NCBI GenBank assembly: GCA_903874585.1
Contig: CAIQSY010000061.1
Location: 1 to 9,502, forward strand
DNA: 9,502 nt
Source of the DNA: an uncultured Chlorobiaceae bacterium
GTDB lineage: Bacteria > Bacteroidota > Chlorobiia > Chlorobiales > Chlorobiaceae
Direction of reading: 5' to 3'
The position numbers and the translations under genes were made by a program. Positions within the stretch are counted from its first letter, which is position 1; each line of letters begins with the position of its first letter. Of this stretch, positions 1 through 7,445 are shown one piece after another. Below the pieces are notes generated by a model, which did not search any database, was not told the origin of the DNA, and saw only the letters and a program-made list of their open reading frames with translations.

Positions 1-1076
1 GCAATGCCGGTTGTTGAAACCGCAATATCCGCACCACTTTTTTCAAGGCATCCTGTTGCCATTGCTCGCGCAACCTCTTCGCTCACCGCACCATAGGTTT
101 CAATGAGTACTGAAGGAACACCAAGACTCTGCTGTTTTGCATCGTTGCTGTACACCACAAAACCTTGTAAAAAATAGGCAGATGATCCCGACACATCGGT
201 TAACCGACTCGCCACCAGCCCACCAGTGCACGACTCCGCAACCGCAACGCGCAACCCCTTTTCCGCAAGCATTTCGCCAATGCGCTCTTCAAGCGTTACG
301 TCGCTAAGTGCATAAATAAACTCAGACGCCTTTTGCTGAATCGCATCAACAACGGTGCAATTATCACCATCAACCGTTTCACGCTCAACGCCAATGCTAC
401 TCACCATTAACGTCACTCCTGCTGCATGAGGAAGATACGCAAGTGTTGTGCCGATGGGCAAAGCATCTTCAACCTCTACAAGCCTCTCTGCGAGCATTGA
501 CTCACCAATCCCCACAGTTTTAATGGGCGTATGCCGTATAACGGTGTCGGAAAGAGCCGCAAAATGCGGCACAACCGTCAGCTCCATCATTGCCTGCATT
601 TCAGATGGAACGCCCGGCATCAGCACAAGCGCATGGTGATGATACCTTTCACCGCAAGGGATAATCATTCCGGCAGCCGTCCCCTTGGTATTGGGAATAA
701 CGTGCGAACCTTCGATCACCATTGCCTGAGCGTGCAGCGCCGGAGAGATCGGTAATCCATATTTTTTCAGACGCACTGTAAGATTTTGATACGCCTGCTG
801 GTTCAACTCCATGCCTCGACCAAGAAGCTGCTGAACTGCCTTTTTAGTTCGGTCATCGCGCGTTGGACCAAGCCCGCCCGTCACAAGCACAATATCTGCT
901 CGCTCAAGCGCTTCGCCAAATACAACCACCATATCATCTTCACGATCAGCACACGCTGTAACTCTGTCAACTGCCACGCCAATACCGGCAAGTGCACGAG
1001 AGATAAACGCAGAATTCGTATTCACCCGTTGCCCTTTCAGCAACTCATCACCAACCGAAACAATTTCAGCACGCAT
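1..1076 (-). CDS. cinA: CinA-family protein (MoCF-like domain plus nicotinamide-nucleotide amidase domain), 3' end cut off by the window edge
   Basis: Reading the minus strand from the ATG at 1076 gives 358 complete codons plus two bases with no stop, so the gene continues past position 1 and its C-terminus is missing. The N-terminal MoCF-biosynthesis/CinA domain is seen in the opening MRAEIVSVGDELLKG, in TGGLGPTRDD (residues 66-75) and in GVPSEM (155-160). The C-terminal domain, the nicotinamide-nucleotide deamidase (PncC) type, shows AESCTGG (280-286), whose serine 282 is the likely catalytic one, and the sequence breaks off in TTGIA (355-359). Proteins of this family act in the cytoplasm, in pyridine-nucleotide recycling (NMN to nicotinic acid mononucleotide, and ADP-ribose hydrolysis in some members); the older competence/damage-inducible name comes from Gram-positive operons. 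Family members are usually a little over 400 residues, so perhaps 60-70 are missing. The start lies 8 bases past the thrA stop with only a weak ribosome site (AAAAAGT), which suggests co-transcription and possible coupling with thrA. Family call is firm; the exact in vivo role is not. Confidence 0.93.
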   Translation of the reverse strand, partial: MRAEIVSVGDELLKGQRVNTNSAFISRALAGIGVAVDRVTACADREDDMVVVFGEALERADIVLVTGGLGPTRDDRTKKAVQQLLGRGMELNQQAYQNLTVRLKKYGLPISPALHAQAMVIEGSHVIPNTKGTAAGMIIPCGERYHHHALVLMPGVPSEMQAMMELTVVPHFAALSDTVIRHTPIKTVGIGESMLAERLVEVEDALPIGTTLAYLPHAAGVTLMVSSIGVERETVDGDNCTVVDAIQQKASEFIYALSDVTLEERIGEMLAEKGLRVAVAESCTGGLVASRLTDVSGSSAYFLQGFVVYSNDAKQQSLGVPSVLIETYGAVSEEVARAMATGCLEKSGADIAVSTTGI

Positions 1077-1084
1077 ACTTTTTA

Positions 1085-3544
1085 TCAAACCAGATAACTT
1101 GCAATACGTAAAATATCAGCAAAAACCCCACCTGCGGTTACCTCTCCACCCGCGCCCGGTCCGCGAACAACAAGGGGCGTAGCGCGGTAGCGTTCAGTCG
1201 TAAAAACCACCATATTTTCAGACCCATTAAGTCCTGCAATGGGGCTGGTTAGCGGAAGACGTTTCACGCCGATACTTGCAGCCCCATCTCTTATCTCACC
1301 GGCGTAGGCAATCGTCATACCCTCTTTGCCTGCATTTTCAATCTCTTGAGCGTACCACGTATCAATGGATGACAACCGATCAAGAAACTCCGGAACCGGC
1401 ATGTCACCACGATACTCCTCCGGCACAAGACTTTCGCAAACAACATCGCTATACTCAAGCTTGAAGCCAAGTTCACGACCAAGAATCAGGAACTTACGGG
1501 CAAAATCAGCTCCTGAAAGATCATCACGCGGATCAGGCTCAGTGTAACCAGCCTCTTGCGCTCGACGCACAATTTCACTGAATTTGCCGCCTTTGCGCAG
1601 TTCATTGAAAATAAAGCTCAACGTTCCAGAGAGCACACCTTCAATACTGATAATTTTATCGCCACTATTTTTCAAATCAGTCAAGGTGTTGATAATCGGC
1701 AATCCCGCGCCAACATTGGTTTCATAAAGAAAGCGCGCATTGCTTTTACGCTGGGCATCACGGATGCTCTGATACAATGGCCACGGCGCTGCCATGCCAA
1801 GCTTATTTGCTGTAACAACGGAAATATTGGCAAGCAGTAAATCAGGATAACGTGCAGCAACCAAAGCACTTGCTGTACAATCAACAACAATGGTATTGTG
1901 CAGATTTCTCTCCTTGATGAGCGCAATATACCCGTCAATGCCCTGATGCTCAGCAGATGTTACGAGTGCTTCCTGCCAATGTTCAAGATCAATGCCATTA
2001 TCGTTCAGCGCCATAGCTCGCGTATTTGCCATTCCACAAACAACAACATCAAGATCATTATCTTGCTGCAAATTAACGCGATGAGCACTGATTTGACCAA
2101 TCAAGCTTTTGGCGATAGTCCCTGTTCCTACAATGAAGAGATGCACCTTTCGCTGCGACAAAAAGAACGATTCATGGATACAGTTCAGTGCTTTATCCTC
2201 ATCATTCGAGTCAATAACAAGGGATATATTCATCTCATTGGCGCCCTGAGCAACCGCGATAACGTTAATGCCATTTTTGCCGAGCGTCTCAAATAACTGC
2301 GCTGAAACACCGGGATGACCCGACATATTATTACCAACCACGGCAATCATTGCAAGATTGCGGCGAATCAACAGTGGTTCAATCTGGCGAGCTTCAATTT
2401 CGCGCGCAAAAATATCCTCAAGGATTTTTTTTGCTTTTGCCGCTTGTGAGGGTTTAATGGCGAGAGTAATCGATTGTTCAGATGATGCTTGCGAGATAAA
2501 GATGACATTGATACGATACTGGGCAAGGCAACTAAAAAGGCGAGATGCAATGCCCGGCACGCCCACCATACCGCTTCCCGACATATTCAGCAACACCACG
2601 CTGTTGAGAGAGGTGAGACCAGTCACCGGCAGCGTACGACTTACCTCGGGTGGCGTTACTTGCTCAATACGTGTGCCCTTTGCTGCGGGATTGAACGAAT
2701 TTTTAATCAGCAATGGAATACCTGCTTTCATAGCTGGCTGGACAGCAAGAGGATGCAACACTTTTGCGCCAGCATGGGAGAGTTCCATTGCCTCAGCATA
2801 CGTGATATACGGCAAAATTCGAGCATCAGGAACCCGTTTAGGATCAGCACTGAAAAAGCCGTCAACATCGCTCCATATCCACACTTCCGAGGCCGAAAGT
2901 GCTGCGCCCAGCAATGAGGCTGTATAATCCGAACCGCCTCGTCCCAACGTTGTAACGGTACCATCAGGTGCTGACGCAATAAAACCGGTTACAACCGGCA
3001 CACCGTCAAAGGTTGTCAAACGCTGTTGAATCTGCTGCGCAGAAGCTTGAGCATTGACTCGGGCATCAGGATAATTATTATCGGTAACAATCAGCTCACG
3101 CGCATCAACAATGGACGATGAGAGCTGTCGTACCTGTAAATAACCACTGACAATTTTTGCAGAAAGACGCTCACCAAAACTCAAGATATGCGCCAAACTT
3201 TTTTCAGAGAGTTCTTTAAGCAAAAACACACCTTGCACAATATTATGGAGATCAGCTAAATCAGCACGTATTGCCGCAAGAATATCAGCACGTTGAGCAG
3301 CGGCGAACAGTGCATCGACTATCGAAAAATGGAGATGATCAAGCTCATCAAGTGTTGATCGGCAACTACTGTCGCCAACGGATGCTTTCGTGGCAGACTC
3401 GAACAAAAGATCCGTTACACGATGAAGAGCAGACACCACGACTATAATTTTCTCTTCAGCAACCGCATCAGCAATAATATCTGCAACTTTTTTTATTCGC
3501 GAAGCTGACCCGAGAGAAGTGCCACCAAACTTATATATCCTCAT
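1085..3544 (-). CDS. thrA: Bifunctional aspartokinase / homoserine dehydrogenase
   Basis: This fused enzyme catalyses the first step (aspartate to aspartyl phosphate) and the third step (aspartate semialdehyde to homoserine) of the threonine/methionine/lysine route. Numbered from the ATG at 3544 (819 residues, close to the 820 of E. coli ThrA), the kinase domain shows KFGGTS (5-10), SFGERLSA (122-129) and LGRGGSDYTA (200-209). Two ACT-type regulatory repeats follow, around 317-363 and 397-445. The dehydrogenase part begins with a dinucleotide-binding GTGTIA (473-478), then VTANK (Lys581), VLSGTLSF (637-644) and the homoserine dehydrogenase signature at 662-684, with probable catalytic Glu669, Asp680 and Lys684. 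It ends in VTAGGVFADILR, typical of the family. An in-frame ATG at 3556 would add four residues (MDAS). I prefer 3544 because family members usually begin directly with M-R-x-x-KFGGTS, but neither ATG has a good ribosome site. ACT domains imply feedback control, threonine being the likely effector by analogy with E. coli. A terminator separates it from atpG, so it needs its own promoter; the best -10-like match is TATATT at 3606-3611, without a convincing -35. cinA follows after 8 bases. Confidence 0.97.
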   Translation of the reverse strand: MRIYKFGGTSLGSASRIKKVADIIADAVAEEKIIVVVSALHRVTDLLFESATKASVGDSSCRSTLDELDHLHFSIVDALFAAAQRADILAAIRADLADLHNIVQGVFLLKELSEKSLAHILSFGERLSAKIVSGYLQVRQLSSSIVDARELIVTDNNYPDARVNAQASAQQIQQRLTTFDGVPVVTGFIASAPDGTVTTLGRGGSDYTASLLGAALSASEVWIWSDVDGFFSADPKRVPDARILPYITYAEAMELSHAGAKVLHPLAVQPAMKAGIPLLIKNSFNPAAKGTRIEQVTPPEVSRTLPVTGLTSLNSVVLLNMSGSGMVGVPGIASRLFSCLAQYRINVIFISQASSEQSITLAIKPSQAAKAKKILEDIFAREIEARQIEPLLIRRNLAMIAVVGNNMSGHPGVSAQLFETLGKNGINVIAVAQGANEMNISLVIDSNDEDKALNCIHESFFLSQRKVHLFIVGTGTIAKSLIGQISAHRVNLQQDNDLDVVVCGMANTRAMALNDNGIDLEHWQEALVTSAEHQGIDGYIALIKERNLHNTIVVDCTASALVAARYPDLLLANISVVTANKLGMAAPWPLYQSIRDAQRKSNARFLYETNVGAGLPIINTLTDLKNSGDKIISIEGVLSGTLSFIFNELRKGGKFSEIVRRAQEAGYTEPDPRDDLSGADFARKFLILGRELGFKLEYSDVVCESLVPEEYRGDMPVPEFLDRLSSIDTWYAQEIENAGKEGMTIAYAGEIRDGAASIGVKRLPLTSPIAGLNGSENMVVFTTERYRATPLVVRGPGAGGEVTAGGVFADILRIASYLV

Positions 3545-3665
3545 ACTTGCGTCCATGCTTTCATTGAAATGGAAAAAAGAGTACGCTGTAAAAACTACTT
3601 TGCTGAATATAAATCATTTCCGGCAGGAGTTGTATAAACGAGTTGGATGTTAACCGAATGAGCAT

Positions 3666-3690
3666 AAAAAAAGCGCCCCTGCGGGCGCTT
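3666..3690 (-). terminator. Rho-independent terminator downstream of atpG
   Basis: On the minus strand an 8-bp perfect stem (AAGCGCCC, loop GCAG, GGGCGCTT; positions 3671-3690) is followed by an unbroken T-run continuing the last stem bases (A-run 3666-3672 on the plus strand). It begins 27 bases past the atpG stop, so it should end the atpA-atpG transcript before thrA. On the plus strand the stem is followed by ATAAAG with no T-run, so it is not expected to work in that direction. Confidence 0.92.
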
Positions 3691-3717
3691 ATAAAGTACT
3701 AAGTATTTGACGAACTA

Positions 3718-4596
3718 TCAGTTACTCAATGCCTCTGCACCTGCAACAATCTCACTGAGTTCAGTAGTAATTGCCGCCTGACGAGCACGGTTATAGCTGA
3801 TATTGAGTCCACGAAGCAGCTCTTTGGCATTTTCAGTAGCCGAATCCATTGCTGACATACGAGCAGCCTGCTCTGCCGCATTAGATTCAAGCATTATTTT
3901 CCATACCTGAGTATTAAGATGCTTTGGTACAAGCACATCAATAATTGCCGATGGTGATGGCTCATAAATATAATCGCCACCGCTCTCTTTAACCGACGTT
4001 GTCTCTGCTGCAATAGGAAGCAAAACTTCGTCTTTCAAATTTGGCGCAAGCACCGACTTGAACTCATTATAAACAACAACCACACGATCAACCTCCCCGC
4101 GGAGATACATCCCTGATGCTATTTCAGCCATCTCTTTCGCTGTGTTGAAATCAAGATTCTGGAAAACAGAGGAGTACCCTTTAACAATTTTATACTCTCT
4201 TTTCCGGAAGAAATCGAACCCGCGAGAACCTGCACAAATCAAACTAACATTACCTTTGCTGTGAAGCGCTGCATAATCTTCGTTAATAAGCTTATGCGCA
4301 AGCTTTATAGCATTGGTATTGAAAGCACCACACAACCCTCTATCGGCTGTGATGAGAATAACAAGAACTTTGTTGACCTCTGAACGACCCGAAAGTAAGG
4401 GATTATTTGATGTATCGACTTTGAGCGAGAGTGAACCAAGCATCTCCTTAAGCTTTGCTGCGTAAGGACGCGCCATAATAGCACGCTCTTGTGCTCTTCT
4501 CAGCTTTGCAGCAGCAACCATCTTCATTGCTTTGGTTACCTGCTGCGTCGATTTTACCCCTTTGATTCGTACACGTATATCCTTTAATGTAGCCAT
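3718..4596 (-). CDS. atpG: F1Fo ATP synthase subunit gamma
   Basis: Gamma is the central rotary shaft of the F1 sector, turning inside the alpha3beta3 ring and coupling proton flow through Fo to ATP synthesis at the cytoplasmic face of the membrane. The 292-residue protein matches the usual length (about 287 in E. coli). It shows the conserved N-terminal coiled-coil helix (IRVRIKGVKSTQQVTKAMKM, 7-26), the ITADRGLCGAFN block (82-93) and the C-terminal gamma signature ITTELSEIVAGAEA (276-289). I see no extra cysteine-containing regulatory insertion of the chloroplast type. The start ATG at 4596 matches the family N-terminus (MATLKDIRVRIK) but has no clear Shine-Dalgarno sequence. It lies 48 bases after the atpA stop, on the same strand, and a terminator follows. 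atpD does not come next, unlike in the classic atp operon. Confidence 0.98.
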   Translation of the reverse strand: MATLKDIRVRIKGVKSTQQVTKAMKMVAAAKLRRAQERAIMARPYAAKLKEMLGSLSLKVDTSNNPLLSGRSEVNKVLVILITADRGLCGAFNTNAIKLAHKLINEDYAALHSKGNVSLICAGSRGFDFFRKREYKIVKGYSSVFQNLDFNTAKEMAEIASGMYLRGEVDRVVVVYNEFKSVLAPNLKDEVLLPIAAETTSVKESGGDYIYEPSPSAIIDVLVPKHLNTQVWKIMLESNAAEQAARMSAMDSATENAKELLRGLNISYNRARQAAITTELSEIVAGAEALSN

Positions 4597-4644
4597 GAAT
4601 TACGGGACTATTAATAATTGCTTGAAAGCCTGTCAACCACTCTC

Positions 4645-6225
4645 TTACGCCTTGTTCTTTTGCTTGAAGGCATCTATAAATTTGACCGCAATCTCTTTCA
4701 TCTGTGCGGCAGCATCAGCCTCCATTGTACCAGTCTCAAGGATTTTCTTGAGCATATCGTTATGCTTGATTTCAAGCATACTCAAGAACTCCTCTTCAAA
4801 TTTGCGAAGGAAGCGCACTTCAACAGAATCGAGCAATCCTTGTGTGCCAAGGAAAATAATGGCAACCTGTTTTTCAACCGGCATTGGCACATACTGACCC
4901 TGCTTTAAAATCTCAACCAGTCGTGCGCCACGATCGAGCTGCGCTTTGGTTGTTTTATCGAGATCAGAACCAAATTTCGAGAACGCCTCAAGCTCACGGA
5001 ACTGAGCAAGATCCAGACGCAGTGTACCTGCAACTTTTTTCATCGCTTTAATCTGTGCAGCACCACCAACACGCGATACCGAAATACCAACGTTGATAGC
5101 TGGTCTCTGTCCAGAGTTAAAGAGGTTTGACTCAAGGAATATCTGACCATCAGTGATGGAAATCACGTTGGTTGGAATGTATGCAGAAACGTCACCAGCC
5201 TGGGTCTCAATAACTGGCAAAGCGGTAAGACTGCCACCACCTTTGATTAATGGTTTCAGCGCATCAGGAAGATCATTCATCTTCTTGGCAACTTCAACGT
5301 CATCGGTAATTTTTGCAGCTCTCTCAAGCAGACGGGAGTGCAAGTAAAATACATCACCGGGATACGCTTCACGTCCTGGTGGACGACGAAGCAGCAGAGA
5401 AACCTGACGATAGGCAACAGCCTGCTTTGAAAGATCATCATAAACAACCAGTGCATGACGACCCGTATCACGGAAATACTCGCCAAGAGTAGCGCCTGCA
5501 AATGGAGCAATAAACTGCAATGGAGCTGGATCAGATGCTGTAGCTGAAATAACGGTGGTGTAGGAAAGTGCATCGTATTTTTCAAGGGTACTAACAACCT
5601 GTGCAACTGTTGAACCCTTCAACCCGATTGCAACATAAATACAGAAAACGCCTTTACCTTTCTGATTAATAATAGTATCAATAGCAACCGCTGTTTTACC
5701 AGTCTGACGGTCACCAATGATAAGTTCACGCTGTCCACGACCAACTGGAATCATGGAGTCAATTGCTTTGAGACCCGTCTGAAGCGGCTCATGAACTGAT
5801 TTACGATAGATAACGCCAGGGGCTCTGCGCTCAAGGGGAAGACGAATATCCGTGTTAATTGCACCTTTACCATCGATGGGCTCACCAAGCGGGTTGATAA
5901 CCCTGCCAAGCATTGCCTCACCAACAGGAATTGATGCAAGCATACCTGTTCTTTTAACGGTATCACCCTCTTTTACAAGATTGGATTCACCAAATAGTAC
6001 AGCGCCGACATTGTCCTCCTCAAGGTTTAAAGCCATACCCATCACTTTGTTGGGAAACTCAAGAAGCTCGCCTGCGGCAACCTTCGATAAACCATAAACA
6101 CGAGCAATACCGTCACCAACCTGCAGTACTGTTCCCACATCATAAACTTCCGCTTCTGACTCAAAACCGGCAAGCTGTTTGCGAAGTATGGATGAAACCT
6201 CATCAGGCCTGACTGTTGTAGACAT
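4645..6225 (-). CDS. atpA: F1Fo ATP synthase subunit alpha
   Basis: Alpha alternates with beta in the F1 hexamer and carries the non-catalytic nucleotide sites. The 526-residue protein has the N-terminal beta-barrel region (about 25-95), the Walker A loop GDRQTGKT (171-178), a Walker B-type segment ALVVYDDLS (258-266), the alpha-subunit signature PAINVGISVS (375-384) and, just after it, Arg385 in SRVGG, the arginine that reaches into the catalytic site of the neighbouring beta subunit. The C-terminal helical domain is complete. The start at 6225 is supported by GGA seven bases upstream (GGAATAAGAT then ATG) and by the family N-terminus, which begins with a short leader before the EVSSILRKQL helix. 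atpH, which commonly precedes atpA, is absent: the upstream neighbour is the divergent thrB. No broken motif or unusual residue was noticed. Confidence 0.99.
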   Translation of the reverse strand: MSTTVRPDEVSSILRKQLAGFESEAEVYDVGTVLQVGDGIARVYGLSKVAAGELLEFPNKVMGMALNLEEDNVGAVLFGESNLVKEGDTVKRTGMLASIPVGEAMLGRVINPLGEPIDGKGAINTDIRLPLERRAPGVIYRKSVHEPLQTGLKAIDSMIPVGRGQRELIIGDRQTGKTAVAIDTIINQKGKGVFCIYVAIGLKGSTVAQVVSTLEKYDALSYTTVISATASDPAPLQFIAPFAGATLGEYFRDTGRHALVVYDDLSKQAVAYRQVSLLLRRPPGREAYPGDVFYLHSRLLERAAKITDDVEVAKKMNDLPDALKPLIKGGGSLTALPVIETQAGDVSAYIPTNVISITDGQIFLESNLFNSGQRPAINVGISVSRVGGAAQIKAMKKVAGTLRLDLAQFRELEAFSKFGSDLDKTTKAQLDRGARLVEILKQGQYVPMPVEKQVAIIFLGTQGLLDSVEVRFLRKFEEEFLSMLEIKHNDMLKKILETGTMEADAAAQMKEIAVKFIDAFKQKNKA

Positions 6226-6321
6226 ATCTTATTCCGCTTGGTTATTTGTTAAGAAAAGAGAAAGATTCTGCTTACCTTATTTTGATAGTTGGAAGTATTC
6301 CATTCCAAAAGATAAAACCTG

Positions 6322-6350
6322 AATTTAATGAAAAGCTTTTAGTTATTCAA
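6322..6350 (-). promoter_or_regulatory. Possible promoter for atpA-atpG
   Basis: On the minus strand TTGAAT (6345-6350) and TAAATT (6322-6327) are separated by 17 bases; each matches four of six bases of the sigma-70 consensus. This would give a leader of about 90 bases before the atpA start. The spacer contains the palindrome AAAAGCTTTT (6331-6340). The call rests on sequence pattern only, in an AT-rich region where such matches arise easily. Confidence 0.3.
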
Positions 6351-6389
6351 ATCACTTTCGTCTTATTTGAAACACTGGAGTGGCCACAG

Positions 6390-6417
6390 TTCATTAAAAA
6401 TACCCATACACTATAAC
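6390..6417 (+). promoter_or_regulatory. Possible promoter for thrB-thrC-plsC
   Basis: The -10 candidate TATAAC (6412-6417) matches five of six consensus bases; the paired -35 TTCATT (6390-6395), 16 bases away, is weak (three of six). A start of transcription near 6424 would leave about 26 untranslated bases before the thrB ATG at 6450 and would put the upstream in-frame TTG at 6429 almost at the RNA end, which agrees with choosing the ATG. The candidate atpA promoter lies back to back, about 40 bases to the left. Confidence 0.35.
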
Positions 6418-6449
6418 ATACCGGAATTTTGCCCGAAGAAAACAACAGT

Positions 6450-7412
6450 ATGAAAACTGTCAAAGGATTTGCTTCTGCAACCGTCGGCAATGTTGCCTGT
6501 GGTTTTGACGTGCTTGGATTTGCCATTACCGCGCCTGGTGATGAGGTAATTCTAACTCTTTCCGACACGATAAATGCGCCATCACCTGTATCCATAAGTT
6601 GTATCACTGGCGATGGTGGCGCACTTCCCCTCGATCCTAAAAAAAACACCTCCAGCTTTGTCGTCCTTAAATTTCTGGAGTATATCCGTGCCCACAAGCA
6701 GATCGATTTCACTGGTCACATCTCTCTTGAACTGATCAAGCACCTGCCACTCAGCAGTGGTATGGGCAGCAGTGCGGCAAGTGCGGCGGCGGCACTGATC
6801 GCCGCTAATGAATTGTTTGGCAATCCTTGCACTAAAATGGAGCTTGTACACTTTGCTGTTGAGGGTGAACGAGTTGCGTGTGGATCCGCTCATGCCGATA
6901 ATGCAGCACCAGCCATACTGGGCAATTTTGTGCTGATACGAAGCTATACGCCCCTTGATATTATCACCATCCCATCACCAGACAGCCTTTACTGCTCACT
7001 GGCTCATCCACATACCGAACTGAGAACGGCGTATGCCCGATCGGTGCTGCCACAAGAGATTCCACTGAAAACCGCTATTCAGCAATGGGGAAATGTAGGA
7101 GCACTGATTACCGGATTACTCACTTCCGATTATGATCTTATCGGGCGATCACTGGTGGATGTAATTGCTGAACCAAAACGGGCGCCGCTGATTCCCGGAT
7201 TTCTGGAGGTCAAGCAGGCGGCACTGGATTCTGGTGCGCTTGGATGCAGCATTGCCGGTTCCGGTCCATCAGTGTTTGCCTTTTCATCATCTGAAAAAAC
7301 TGCTTTGCAAGTGGGCGCTGCCATGAAAGAGGCATTTATGCACTCCAAAGCACACCTTGAATCGGATGTATGGGTCACCCCAATTTGTAAGCAAGGCGCA
7401 AGAGTACTCTAA
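6450..7412 (+). CDS. thrB: Homoserine kinase (GHMP family)
   Basis: The enzyme phosphorylates homoserine with ATP to O-phosphohomoserine, the fourth step from aspartate to threonine. The 320-residue product shows the three GHMP-kinase blocks: the N-terminal FASATVGNVACGFDVLG (7-23), the glycine/serine-rich ATP loop LPLSSGMGSSAASAAAA (99-115) and the C-terminal AGSGPSVFAF (269-278), with HADN (148-151) between. The reading frame can be extended to a TTG at 6429, adding seven residues, but the ATG at 6450 gives the family N-terminus and leaves room for a leader. The ribosome site is weak (GAAGAAAACAACAGT before the ATG). It leads a plus-strand run with thrC 33 bases downstream, the usual order for the pathway; thrA, the earlier enzyme, sits across the atpAG pair on the other strand. 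The product passes directly to the neighbour's enzyme. Confidence 0.97.
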   Translation: MKTVKGFASATVGNVACGFDVLGFAITAPGDEVILTLSDTINAPSPVSISCITGDGGALPLDPKKNTSSFVVLKFLEYIRAHKQIDFTGHISLELIKHLPLSSGMGSSAASAAAALIAANELFGNPCTKMELVHFAVEGERVACGSAHADNAAPAILGNFVLIRSYTPLDIITIPSPDSLYCSLAHPHTELRTAYARSVLPQEIPLKTAIQQWGNVGALITGLLTSDYDLIGRSLVDVIAEPKRAPLIPGFLEVKQAALDSGALGCSIAGSGPSVFAFSSSEKTALQVGAAMKEAFMHSKAHLESDVWVTPICKQGARVL

Positions 7413-7445
7413 TCAACAACTCATTTAAGCGAAGAACAGCTCAAC

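Noticed and set aside
448..1097. Three overlapping plus-strand open frames near the left edge (63, 74 and 103 codons)
   Set aside because: The minus strand here encodes a clear CinA protein with all expected motifs; these frames are antisense shadows.
1898..2296. A 132-codon open frame on the plus strand
   Set aside because: Antisense to the dehydrogenase half of thrA, with no recognisable domain; treated as a shadow frame.
2358..2927. A 189-codon open frame on the plus strand
   Set aside because: It lies wholly antisense to thrA, whose protein motifs are intact across the interval; its translation resembles no family I know and has no ribosome site. It is a by-product of thrA codon use.
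3557..3665. Possible threonine attenuator or riboswitch upstream of thrA
   Set aside because: No run of threonine or isoleucine codons, no hairpin followed by a T-run near the start, and no recognisable riboswitch core; the only strong hairpin is the atpG terminator further upstream.
6429..6449. TTG extension of thrB by seven residues
   Set aside because: The added residues are not expected in homoserine kinases, and the TTG lies almost at the predicted RNA 5' end; the ATG at 6450 fits better.
6347..6712. A 121-codon minus-strand frame overlapping the thrB start and the divergent intergenic region
   Set aside because: It is mostly antisense to thrB, would overlap both candidate promoters, and shows no known motif.
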